This document shows, piece after piece, positions 12,210 to 21,992 of a DNA stretch of 64,000 bases. The DNA is taken from the NCBI GenBank assembly GCA_946894095.1, contig OX335641.1:18246501-18310500 (forward strand). The letters run 5' to 3'. The stretch is from Incurvaria masculella (lineage: Eukaryota > Arthropoda > Insecta > Lepidoptera > Incurvariidae). A model generated the notes under the pieces. The model was not told where the DNA came from and did not search any database. It worked only from the letters and a program-made list of their open reading frames with translations. The translations under genes and the position numbers were made by a program. Positions within the stretch are counted from its first letter, which is position 1, and each line of letters opens with the position of its first letter.

Positions 12210-12438
12210 TTAGGGCTGATTTTTCAATAGTCAGAGTAAACAGCCAGATAACTATTTATTTACGTTTCTGCTTATCCATCCGATAAAGTAAGTCCATATG
12301 TTTATTAGTAAAATTATAGTCAGATAATTGTGATAGAAGATCTAATTATCCGACCAGGACTATCAGTTTTTTGACAAACGTGAATTTGTACTATCAGTCT
12401 GATAAGTACTATTTGAGGATTGAAAAAATCGGCCCTAA
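12210..12438. mobile_element. 229-bp MITE with TTAGGGCYGATTTTTCAAT ends
   Basis: The left end TTAGGGCTGATTTTTCAAT and the inverted right end TTAGGGCCGATTTTTTCAAT match except for one substitution and one T. The interior has GATAA/TTATC-rich sub-repeats (CAGATAA, CCGATAAAG, CTGATAAG) and no coding capacity. Confidence 0.72.
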
Positions 12439-12587
12439 CTATGTATTTATATAATACGATAGAAACTTTAATAATATAAAGATCAGCAGTCTCAAATAGA
12501 GCCAAAATTAAACAAAGGATATTATTTTTAACTGGACACCATTGATTTTGTAGTCTAAACAAGAAAATCATGGATTGCTAATACAAC

Positions 12588-12730
12588 AACCGCTGTGATG
12601 ATATAAGGCCAACTAATGCCATCCATGTTCAGTCACATAAAAAAAAGAACTGGATGGAATACACGGAGGGCAGCCGCAATCATCGTTAATTCAATGCGAT
12701 AGTACCAACCCGGGCAAGATTAACCCAAAT
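12588..12730. mobile_element. Two SINE family A fragments in opposite orientation
   Basis: 12588-12648 is the 3' end in plus orientation, ending CCATGTTCAGTCACATAAA with an A-run. From 12649 the body resumes in minus orientation (AACTGGATGGAATACACGG to CAACCCGGGCAAG). The junction is exact, which suggests insertion next to or recombination at the poly(A) tail. Confidence 0.6.
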
Positions 12731-13287
12731 AACATTCAGTTAGAACACTTGCATTCTTTATAAGTCCCGGTAAGTTTATAAGTACACAAAACAAAACATT
12801 TCATGTTTTCCACATTGAATCGAGTCTAAATAGAATAGCTCCCCACATTTCCAGTCTGCATTTATCCGGAGAGCCCATTGGAAAGAGGCATAATTTAGTC
12901 CCAACAGCCGGACCGTGGGGTGGACGGTGCAAGAGTTCTACAGGCAAATGGAATTACAATAAATGTGACAGAATAATAAATGTAGCGCGGCGCGCTGCAG
13001 CGGCTGCGGGCGACAGGCGCATGCAGCGGGCGGGTGGAGGCGCAAAGCGAGCGCAGCGGAAAATCGCTTGACGGTCAACTGCAGCGGAGTTCAGCCAAAC
13101 GTTAGAGTGAGCAGCGGAAATATGTCCAAATGAATGTCCATAAAACATTCTAAGCTCATTTTCAAGATCAATGAGAATGCTTCAATAGAGATCGCTGTTA
13201 AAAATGGAAAATGCCTTAATGTCTCAACATCATTTAGTAGACAGAGAAATCATTAGAAAGATAGTGGTTAATTTTGCTGATGTAACC
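12731..13287. other. Gene-free; GC-rich conserved-looking block
   Basis: 12940-13110 is non-repetitive, CpG-rich and full of GCAGCGG-like motifs between AT-rich flanks. No frame has a start and a coding appearance. It may be regulatory DNA or an untranslated exon. Confidence 0.35.
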
Positions 13288-13362
13288 GTCTGGGTAGCTC
13301 AGTTGGTAAGAGCAGCCGGTAAGTAATCGGATCGTCGCCAGTTCAAACCCTGCTTTAGAATT
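13288..13362 (+). pseudogene. tRNA-like sequence (tRNA pseudogene or SINE head)
   Basis: It has an A box TAGCTCAGTTGG with a D-arm (GCTC/GAGC), an anticodon-arm-like CCGG..TCGG region and a B box AGTTCAAACCCTG. The two acceptor halves (GTCTGGG and CTTTAGA) do not pair. It is probably a dead tRNA or the head of a SINE family other than A, because the sequence after it does not match family A. Confidence 0.5.
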
Positions 13363-15344
13363 CCTCGATTTAAGGGTCGCTGTGTAACCTCTAATTGAAT
13401 GTGAAAATGATGAGGCAGTAACCATTGAAATGTTTAAATCATACAAAAAAATTGAAGCGAATTGTCTCTAAAAATGCATTTGTGCTTAACCATATAATGG
13501 CTGCATCGTATTGTGGAATTTTAATTTATAAAAAAAGTATTATTGTAGTTAGCCTTAAAAATATTTACTGTGTTCCTGCTTAATATTTTTTACGTTTGAA
13601 GTAAAATTTAGTTGGTGCTTTATTGTTTTGTTGTAAAATAAAATGACAAACCATGAGCACGAAAAGTGCCAATCATACGATATTACCGCAAAATACATCC
13701 GATTTCTAGCGATGTCTCGCTATCGGATGCAAACTACCCTCGAGTTTTGACTCCGATTCGGCCGGCAGATGGCGCTAACCTTCGCCCTGCACCCGAAAGG
13801 GGAAATTTGGAAAAAAGGGGAAAACGCATGTTTTCTGACTTTATCGGCTGTTATAGGGTTTTTATGAACAGTGATTTCTATATTTGTGATATTTTATGAG
13901 GTGGCTCGCTCGTTGGACCGTGGGGGCGTCTTTCTTTAGTGTTATTTAATTAAAGATATGTTCGAGGGGTGCGCCTTGTTGCAAGAGGGTAATGATTCCG
14001 TCATTGGAATTAATAAAAAATAAAAATTGTGTCATTTATGTTTAGAGGCCAACAAACTATTTTCTTGTTATTTTTTTTAGATTCGATCCGTATTACCCAA
14101 CAATTAAACTTTTTTGTGCAATTATGTACAATACTTAAATTTAACATAAGAGACTGCACAAAGCCGCATTTATCACTAAAAGTGATTTCTTATAGTAAAC
14201 CTTTGGAGAGGTTAGAGATTAGAGACAAGTTAAGCGCAAAATTTGATGTACGCCAGGTGCCCGATGACGCCCATGGACTTTCGAACTCTCTCCGGGGCTG
14301 GGAAAACTTCTTAATTTTTAAGGGCCCCAGATTAATAAAGAAATGGGTGCATTAAACGGATGTAATGATAGCAAACATTTGAATAGGTAGGCGAACTTAA
14401 AAGCCCGATCATTTATTTTCATATCATTACAATATAAATATAAATTATTCCCACCTCCGGGGTCGACGTCAACATGACATGAAAGGTTGTCGAATTTGCA
14501 TCTATTTCCGGCGTAACAATATGAAAACCCGTCTACGGATTTTTTTATTGTGCGGTCCGCTCCATGACTATAAAAACAACCCCGGTCCTTCAAGGCCGGA
14601 ACTTAACAGGAAATAGTCCGACTTGGAAATTTAAAGGAGAAATAGATTAGCATGGAAAAGGTTGTTTCGTGCCAACCCTTCTTGAAAATAGCCTGCGAGT
14701 GCAAGAAAAGCTGAAAGAATCCATCACGATACGGACGTAAAGGAAAATGCAGCCTGTAGTATAGAGGACAGAGTTGAATTTGAATCGAAAGGTTATTTCT
14801 TATGGGAGCTTTTGACGTGAAGGGCGCAATATTGAGACTATTACGTGATCACGAGAGAGAGGCTTAAATGAAAAAAGCCCTGCCTAAGAACTTCCAAGCT
14901 TAAAACTTGAGTAGAAGGGTGGAAATTCGCATGAATAATTTGTTCTCCTTTCAGTGTGTTTGTTTTACGTGAGACATTAGGAAGGGTGTGGGAGAGGCAC
15001 AGTAAATGGATGAATAGGGTTCGGTGAGGGCTCACTGCGTCCGGAGTGACAATCGTTAGAGTTAAAACTTAAGGAGGGTCCGGCAGATTGGATTTACGGT
15101 CCGAACAGGATTCGTTCATTTATTTTGTTTAAGCAGCTGTGATTGAAATGCTGGCGACTTGTTGGTGTTGCAACTGAAACTGATTAATAACTTTCTTTTG
15201 AGTTTTGGTCGACAAATAAGGTGACTGAATAATTGAAATGTAATAGTTTAAAACTTTTTTTATAGCTGATACATTTTATAATCAAAACAAGATAAGAAAG
15301 GAATGAAATAAATGACAGGAATAATAATGATTTTTTTTTCTAAC
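13363..15344. other. Gene-free stretch
   Basis: No gene. 13720-13820 and 14440-14600 are GC-richer. The latter has a TATA-like CTATAAAAAC at 14569. A 74-bp repeat is annotated separately at 14228. Confidence 0.4.
14228..14301 (+). repeat. Dispersed repeat with GTGCCCGATGACGCCCATGG, copy 1
   Basis: Shares GTTAAGCGC, GTACGCCAGG and the core GTGCCCGATGACGCCCATGG with 61229-61455, and the core with 38285-38347. All three are in plus orientation. The reading frame is not conserved between copies (an indel-free frame here hits a stop in copy 2), so protein coding is not supported. Family not recognised. Confidence 0.65.
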
Positions 15345-15672
15345 AACCGCACGTGGTGGTCACGTTATTAGCCCAACACACCGCGTTCCCGAAGTAATTA
15401 GGTGCTATTCCAGGGCCTTACATGAGCACGGCTACATTTAACTTTTTACTGCCGATTCGACTGTCTCCATCGAATGCTACGGTACCAAACGCGACCACCT
15501 AGTAGGTTTAAATGGATTCCGAACCATGAAGCAGCTCGCATTCGTGGGGAAATGCACTTCAAACTCAGGAAGAGAAAAAAGAGGTGCATGAACAGGGCGA
15601 GTATCGGACCCATGACCTCAGGCATATAAAGCTACTGCCCGCGCCCCTGAACTACGAGCTCAGCTACCGGCA
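15345..15672 (-). mobile_element. SINE family A, near full length
   Basis: Runs from tail-proximal ATTAGCCCAACACACCG to the head. The minus strand carries an A box (TAGCTGAGCTCGTAGTTCAG) and a degraded B box (GGGTCCGATACTCG). A middle part of the body is deleted or scrambled (15440-15500). Confidence 0.7.
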
Positions 15673-15678
15673 GTCAGG

Positions 15679-15729
15679 TTTTTATGTTCAGCCATAGTTT
15701 TATTAAAAAAATATAGCTGAACATAAAAA
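15679..15729. repeat. Perfect 14-bp stem hairpin
   Basis: TTTTTATGTTCAGC is repeated as GCTGAACATAAAAA with a 23-nt AT-rich loop, directly beyond the head end of the SINE copy. It could be a tiny foldback element or a rearranged SINE target. Confidence 0.7.
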
Positions 15730-18700
15730 AGCAAAGAGGCACTTTAAACACTTCTACCTTGTCCTTTCGGGAACTCTAAACGCTTTCCACCGCCCTCGAG
15801 TGAGCGTTAGCGCCAAGGCTTTGGAGGAGGGCGAAGCTGAGTGTGGGGGGCGGGGGGGGGGGGGGAGGTCCGAACAATGCCGCGCCATCTATCGCGCGAA
15901 CAGGGAAATTGGGCGAGAACTATTTACGGTTATAAAATGGAGTGTCCGAAGTCGATAGTGGACGGGCTAAACAGGATATCTCGTTCGCGGAAATTCAATG
16001 TACTGAACTGAGGATGAGAAATGGGAGATGCATGGTCGAAGCGGCCATAAGTATCGCCGGTGTTTTCTATCAATACTAGTGTGGCCTTGCAAGACAGCGG
16101 TTGAACCGGCGTAAAATGTGAGAAAATATGTGAGGGAATTCGAAAGAATCTGCACCAATCATATATGAAAGCCACATATTCTACCCGGCAAGAGCGCAAA
16201 AGGTATGACATTAATGCTTGTGAATGGTGCAGAATTTCCGGTACATTTCCTCACATTTTACGCTCTTTACCCCTTAGGTCCTAGCATGGCCATGTGGCAT
16301 TTTTTTAAATTTATTGATTTGGTATGCCAACCATGTAGGTGCACTACTAAAAATAACAAATTTAAAGTGTACATGTTAATTATAAGCCTACACAGCTTCC
16401 TTACAAGTAAATGTCAGTGCATTCGTCCTCTATACCTTTTCAAAGTAAAGTCATTTTGGTAACTAACTCCAACCTCTTGGAATACAGCATGTATCCATTT
16501 CCCCTATTTTCCATTTAAGGGTTCGTTTACAGTGTTCGCTTTATCGGAGAGTTGCATCTGAAAGGCTCCACACTGGGCAAGCCATGCTCGGCCACAGGGC
16601 TGCGTTATCGGTCGGCCTCTATTCATCGCGTAGAGATAACGCCCCTCGCCACTCGCATACATATGAATTAAATTTCGAAAGCACACGCGGGCAGCCGGGA
16701 CTCAAAGGAATCGTTGAATATATCTACCCACCGAGAGCATGTGTATATGGCTATATGTACGTATTTGTTACGTATGTGCTTGGAAACAGGGTGTTAGCGA
16801 CTATTAATGAAACACATATTGAAAAACATATATGTATTGTTGAGCTGGCTCATGATATGACAATTCCGAGTCCAATTCCATATTTACATAAGTAAATACT
16901 CCCTTTAGATAATAAATAAAGTATTATAAATTTCTTCTTTTGCTTTCGAGAGAAAAAATATTCTATTGATGGTTGCAAATTATTCCAAAGTCGTCAGGGA
17001 CATATTTTCAACCATTATAAGTAGTTGTACATTTTAAATACATTTGTTAACATTGGTTGTAACCAATGTTTTGATTAGAATTATTCGAAATTGCATAAGA
17101 TTCTTGTCAAATAGGTGCAAACCATTATAGAAGTAATATAAATATTGGAATGCCAATTACTGTCAAAGACAGTAGCCACAAAGCTTCGGTTAGCGAAGAC
17201 AACTGCCGCTAACACGCACTGTTGTTGCCAAGATGGCTGCCACGACGTACTAGAACGTGGAGAACATAAAGCTGATTTGACCAGATCTGCCCATAATTCT
17301 ATGTAGAGCGGCTACGGCTAACTGTCCGCATGAAAATAAAGCCGACAAGCCGACCGTTCTGAGGACACTGGCTGGCCATATCAGCGAATCAGAATCAAAT
17401 TCACAGCATCAGAGGTAGGTGCACTTCCAAGATGAATTTGTGTACTTATTAACCGACTTCATTTAATGCTATTTGATTGTTTACTTACAAAACTAACGCT
17501 TTGAGATTTATTATTAAGAGAATAGATTCAGTTGCTGTGTAATTTGTAATTAATATTTACGTTTTATAAAATGAAAACCTCATAGTTTTGAGATGATTAC
17601 GAAACGTACATTATCAAAAAAAAAATATGAAAAAAAAAAACTCGTAGAAAAATATTGTGGGACACTTACGAGTGTAATGTTTTTTTGTGCCATAACCTGT
17701 AACATTCGTGCATTTAAGCTATTGTAATTCCGTTGTTCGAAATTTATGTTTTTGTGAAATTTATTTATTTATTTATATTAAGGTAAGCCAACAGAACGTG
17801 CAAACAACATTTCTTTAAAGACTAATCTAAACAAACGTATAAACGTACGACAACGTACGTACGTATAAACAAATAAACGTAGCTTTAAGAACACTCAAAT
17901 AGACTTAATTTTTTTATGACTATTAACTCTGAACCTTCATCGGACAAAAAGTTTTAATTCAATAACATAACTATAACATTACAATGACTTCGTAAAATAT
18001 AGCAATTTCAGCTTAAATGTTAAAATTTGTCACAGAACGTTCCCGGCATATGTCAAAGATTAATAAAAAAATATTTGAATACTTTTTACGAACGCAATTC
18101 ACATATCAGCCGAGCAGAAATAAAATCCACACCGAAGCGCGCTTTCCCCATTGTGCTCCCATAACGCGGCGTGAAAATAATCCTCCACCCTAAGTTCAAG
18201 CCTAAATAAGCTCGAATATTCCGTGGGTGAGTTATTCAAAATATTCCTAACCTCAATTGAACAATAAATTGAAAATGTAAATGTCGTCCTAATCCAAGAT
18301 GGCGTGCGGTGCCCAATCAGAGAGCGGGGTGCGCGCGAGGGCACCAATTTCGTAGGGACAGCGCCGCCAACGCTAGGAATGCGCAAACAAAGGGGTCGAG
18401 GGCTTCTAAACTATTAGTTGGATCTGTATTGAATCCTTTGATCTGCAGTAATGTGCCGAAGACTGCATGGGACAGAATCTCCGTTTGTTTTCTTATTTCT
18501 TTACGCTTGCACTTTAAACTTTTCATTATTGGGATTTGCTACAAGATTCAATCGTCTGCAAAGAGGGTCGTATTTTTCCAATTTTTTTGTTTAAAAAGAA
18601 TAGAAAAAATTGATGTGGAAAGAATGAAGACATAAAGTATACAGGTACATTTTTCAAGTGTGCTTTCATAGTCAAAACCGAAACTATAAGAAATAATGAA

Positions 18701-18778
18701 AAACACTCAAGGGAGTCATGGGGCCGCCATGACATCCGGCCGGCCATGAAGGCACATTTAAAGAAATCACCATGTATA
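15730..18778. other. Gene-free stretch with several GC-rich patches
   Basis: 15770-15900 has a G-run of about 15 with G-quadruplex potential. 16500-16700 and 17150-17420 are GC-richer and non-repetitive. The latter ends in CAGAGGTAGGTG, a donor-like sequence, so an untranslated exon is possible but unproven. 18100-18400 has CCCAATCAG (a CCAAT box) and AAGATGGCG near 18300, which is promoter-like. No coding frame is recognised. Confidence 0.4.
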
Positions 18779-18866
18779 TGGAAGGTCCTGGCTTGACACT
18801 TAGTTCACCCGTGGTGTGGGGTATCATGGCCTTAGGTGTGGTATGTGCAGTTAAATAAAAAAATAT
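18779..18866 (+). mobile_element. SINE family A 3' fragment
   Basis: GGAAGGTCCTGGCTTGACAC to GGTGTGGTATGTGCAG followed by an A-rich run: the tail end in plus orientation, diverged. Confidence 0.55.
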
Positions 18867-19002
18867 AGGTGCCTATTGCTCGATACGGTTTAGGGATAAG
18901 GCATCAAAAGGCTAACCAAGTGAGAAGAGGCCTTGCCAGCCCAAGTTTTTTAATGGATTCTGAAATTCCATCTACTCCCATCACCAAAAATGTTCAGTCG
19001 AA

Positions 19003-19076
19003 GTCGGTGCCATACCAGGACGCTTTATTAAAGCAATTATACATCGAACTGAACGGAAAACAAGGTAATATTTCAA
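19003..19076 (-). mobile_element. SINE family A fragment, diverged
   Basis: GGTGCCATACCAGGACG followed by TACATCGAACTGAACGG and AAAACAAGG match the body. The 126-codon frame running through here starts at GTG and owes its length partly to this fragment, so it is not called as a gene. Confidence 0.5.
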
Positions 19077-19316
19077 CACCAATCAACGAAGTCTTTGCCC
19101 ACGAAGATCGCCGATTCCGTTGTCACACGAGGCGGTTTCTACGAGGCTATAGGACAACTTTTGTTCTTATGGCGACGGCAAGAAATAAATCACTGAGATC
19201 GGGTAATATATGCAATGGCACTCACCAGACAAGGAGAGCCCTAACCTGACTAGGAGCGCCTCCAGCCTCCTGGTATTTTTTTGGCGACCAGGCCAAAAAT
19301 TTGGCTTGGCATTCCC

Positions 19317-20084
19317 AAATGAGGAGTGGCCTAGCCCGGTGTTAAGCGCTTCCTTGCTCTCCTGTCGTTCGAAATTCATCGGCGATAAAATAAGAACCGA
19401 AGGATCTGAACGAACGAACGTCCCCGTTCGAGGACGGGGCACTCACCAGGTGAGGAGAGGCTTAGCCTGGCGTGGAGCGCTTCCTTGCTCCCCTGTCGCT
19501 CGGAATTCATTGGCGACAAAATGAAAATCGAACGATCTCAGATCGAGGTCGGGGCACTCACCAGGTGAGGAGAGGCCTAGCCCGGCGTGAAGCGCTTCCT
19601 TGCCCCCTGTCGCTTGAAATTCATTGGCGACAAAATAAAAACTGAACAATCTCAGTTCGAGGACAGGGCACTCACCAGGTGAGGAGAGGCCTAGCCCGGC
19701 GTGGAGCGCTTCCTTGCTCCCCTGTCGCTTGGAATTAATTACCGACAAAATAAAAACCGAACGATCTCAGTTCGAGGACGGGGCACTCACCAGGTGAGGA
19801 GAGGCCTAGCCCGGCGTGGAGCGCTTCCTTGATCCCCTGTCGCTCGGAATTCATTGGCGACAAAAATAAAAACCGAACGATCTCAGTTCGAGGACGGGGC
19901 ACTCACCAGGTGAGGAGAGGTCTAGCCCGGCGTGGAGCGCTTCCTTGCTCCCCTGTCGTTCGGAATTCATTGGCCACAAAAATAAAAACCGAACGATCTC
20001 AGTTCGAGGACGGGGCACTCACCAGGTGAGGAGAGGCCTAGCCTGGCGTGGAGCGCTTCCTTGCTCTCCTGCCGCTCGGGCGGT
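19317..20084. repeat. Minisatellite, about 115 bp per unit, six to seven units
   Basis: Unit boundaries counted at ACTCACCAGGTGAGGAGAGG fall at 19441, 19556, 19670, 19785, 19901 and 20017 (unit lengths 115, 114, 115, 116, 116). A diverged leading unit runs from about 19317 and the last is partial. Each unit has GAGCGCTTCCTTGCTC, TCGGAATTCATTGGC, CAAAATAAAAAC and CGAACGATCTCAGTTCGAGG, the last a short palindromic arm (CGAAC..GTTCG). Inner units are nearly identical, implying recent expansion. A diverged half unit starts at 19216. Frames through it are artefacts because unit lengths are not all multiples of three. Confidence 0.92.
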
Positions 20085-20430
20085 GCCGGCGACCATCCGG
20101 CGTCGCTCTCGGCGCGTACCCAGGACGTCTCTGTGAACAAATACATAATGAATGTTAAGTTTGATAAGGTTTTATTCAAAGCGAGAACCCGATCTGGTCG
20201 GTTCTGTTACTCCATTAATACCAAACAAGTATACATGCCGCTCAATATTATTTCCTGGTGAAGAGTGTCCCTATATGTTGAGTAATATAACTAGTGGACA
20301 GATTATATCTATTGGCGTATGTTTTAATTGCGGAATAATCAATATAATCTATAATATAAAAATGAATCGCAAAATGTGTTGGTAAGCGCATAACTCAACA
20401 ACGCCTGGACCAATTTGGCCAAATCTTTTT

Positions 20431-21266
20431 TTTAAATGTTCGTTGAAGTTCAAGGATGGTTTTTACGGCGAGAAAAATTAGAATTATTGCTGGAAAAACC
20501 CTAAAAATAGCCCTTCTCTTTTTCCCATACAAATGATTTGTAACTAAAACGTAGTCAATTTGAGCTTTATTGCTATGTTATAAAGTTCATATTACAAGCA
20601 CTCACAGTTGAATAAGTAATGTAGGTGTGTTCCTAACGTCAAAGATCATATCTATCAAAACAATGTGCGTGTGTGCATTGGAGCACAGAATACATAATTG
20701 GAGGAGTTTAATGTCGCGTTCCGAAACTCGCGTTTAAAATGTTCGTTGAAGTTCAAGGATGGTTTTTACGGCGAGAAAAATTAGAATTATTGCTGGAAAA
20801 ATCCTAAAAATAGCCCTTTACTTTTTCCCATACAAATGATTCCAAACGTCAAAGATCATATCTATCAAAACAATGTGCGTGTGTGCTTTGGAGCACAGAA
20901 TACATAGTTGGAGGAGTTTAATGTCGCGTTCCGAAACTCGCGTTTCTTTTGTATTAGTTTCGGCACGCGAGATAAACTGCATCAGTTTCCACGTCATTAC
21001 ATCAGTCAAACAAAAATCGCGTTACCAACAGTGTTTTATTATTTTTAAATAAATAAAAAAATTTAAATAAATAAAACAATTCGTACGGCTTAAAAGGATT
21101 TGACTTCAAGTCATATCAAATTTAAAAAAAAAAGTTTTTAATGTCGCGTTCCGAAACTCGCGTTTCTTTTGTATTAGTTTCGGCACGCGAGATAAACTGC
21201 ATCAGTTTCCACGTCATTACATCAGTCAAACAAAAAACCCGTTACCAACAGTGTTTTATTATTTTA
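20431..21266 (+). repeat. Cascade of direct duplications inside the Helitron
   Basis: Three block types are each present twice: X at 20431-20538 and 20733-20841 (AAATGTTCGTTGAAGTTCAA); Y at 20635-20735 and 20845-20945 (AACGTCAAAGATCATATC to CGCGTTT); Z at 20920-21046 and 21141-21266 (ATGTCGCGTTCCGAAACTCG). Pairs differ at only a few positions. Y ends with the start of Z, so the copies arose by stepwise overlapping duplication. Confidence 0.88.
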
Positions 21267-21488
21267 GCTCGGGAAAATTTAGCTGACCCGACAGACTTCG
21301 TCCTGTCAAAAAGATTTGTAATGTGGCAGTTTTTGTGCCTACGTATTTTAAAAAATTCTCCTGAACAGAACCATCACCCTGGTGATAGGGCGTTGTGAAT
21401 AAAAAATAATTAAATGAAACATATATAAGGATTTAAAAGTAAGTAATCGCTTTATTGTTAATCATGTGAATCATAATTATTATTATTA

Positions 21489-21608
21489 TCATTGTAGTGC
21501 TTTGTGGTATACGATGTTTTTTGTTTGATTACCTGGCGCATAGATAAACAAATCTGATGGTTTTCCAACACGGGAACAGGCAACATACAATTGACCATGT
21601 GAGAAACA
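21489..21608 (-). pseudogene. Helitron helicase C-terminal fragment, left arm
   Basis: Thirty-nine codons from CFSHGQLYVACSR to HKALQ and a TGA stop, read on the minus strand. CFSHGQ.YVACSR is the conserved motif VI region of Helitron Pif1-type helicases. This arm keeps VGKPSDLF where the right arm has AGKPSDLF. It is truncated at the inverted-repeat junction and cannot be functional. Confidence 0.85.
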
Positions 21609-21611
21609 TGA

Positions 21612-21782
21612 AAGTCCCAGGGGCAATCATTAAGTGTTTGTGGTATTAATCTAGAAAACCCATGTTTCTCACATGGTCAATTGTATGTTGCCTGTTCCCG
21701 TGCTGGAAAACCATCAGATTTGTTTATCTATGCGCCAGGTAATCAAACAAAAAACATCGTATACCACAAAGCACTACAATGA
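21612..21782 (+). pseudogene. Helitron helicase C-terminal fragment, right arm
   Basis: Fifty-six codons and a TGA stop, starting KSQGQSLSVCGINLENP and running into CFSHGQLYVACSRAGKPSD and HKALQ. KSQGQSL is the conserved late helicase motif of Helitron RepHel proteins. CFSHGQ..VACSR with its arginine follows, as in the family. The upstream helicase and Rep domains are missing. The frame is open, so the insertion is fairly young. Confidence 0.88.
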
Positions 21783-21992
21783 TAATAATAATAATTATGA
21801 TTCACATGATTAACAATAAAGCGATTACTTACTTTTAAATCCTTATATATGTTTTATTTAATTATTTTTTATTCACAACGCCCTATCACCAGGGTGATGG
21901 TTCTGTTCAGGAGAATTTTTTAAAATACGTAGGCACAAAAACTGCCACATTACAAATCTTTTTGACAGGACGAAGTCTGTCGGGTCAGCTAG

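Larger units (their letters stand above)
21280..21991. repeat. 331-bp inverted repeat, two mismatches, 50-bp spacer
   Basis: The left arm 21280-21610 equals the reverse complement of the right arm 21661-21991 except at two positions by manual comparison (AAATGAAAC/AAATAAAAC and CCAACAC/CCAGCAC). The outer edge is the Helitron 3' terminal hairpin and CTAG. The inner edge is CATG inside the helicase frame. The spacer 21611-21660 continues the helicase frame of the right arm only, so the right copy is the original and the left arm the duplicate. Confidence 0.93.
20348..21992 (+). mobile_element. Helitron with internal duplications and an inverted 3'-end duplication
   Basis: The 5' end TCTATAATATAAAAATG and the 3' end CTAG followed by T (21989-21993) fit Helitron termini. 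A terminal hairpin (GACAG/CTGTC around GACGAAGT) lies about 10 bases before CTAG. The interior holds duplicated blocks (20431-21266), then a 331-bp inverted duplication whose arms both encode the C-terminus of the Helitron helicase. No Rep domain is present, so it is non-autonomous. The region 20085-20347 before it shows nothing recognisable. Confidence 0.75.

Noticed and set aside
18869..19249. 126-codon frame
   Set aside because: GTG start and overlap with a SINE fragment. No conserved protein feature.
19441..20084. Possible CRISPR array
   Set aside because: The repeats are contiguous 115-bp units with no unique spacers, in animal DNA.
19443..20136. Several 60 to 100-codon frames in the 19-20 kb array
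   Set aside because: They run through the minisatellite. Unit lengths of 114-116 shift the frame from unit to unit, so no repeat protein is encoded.
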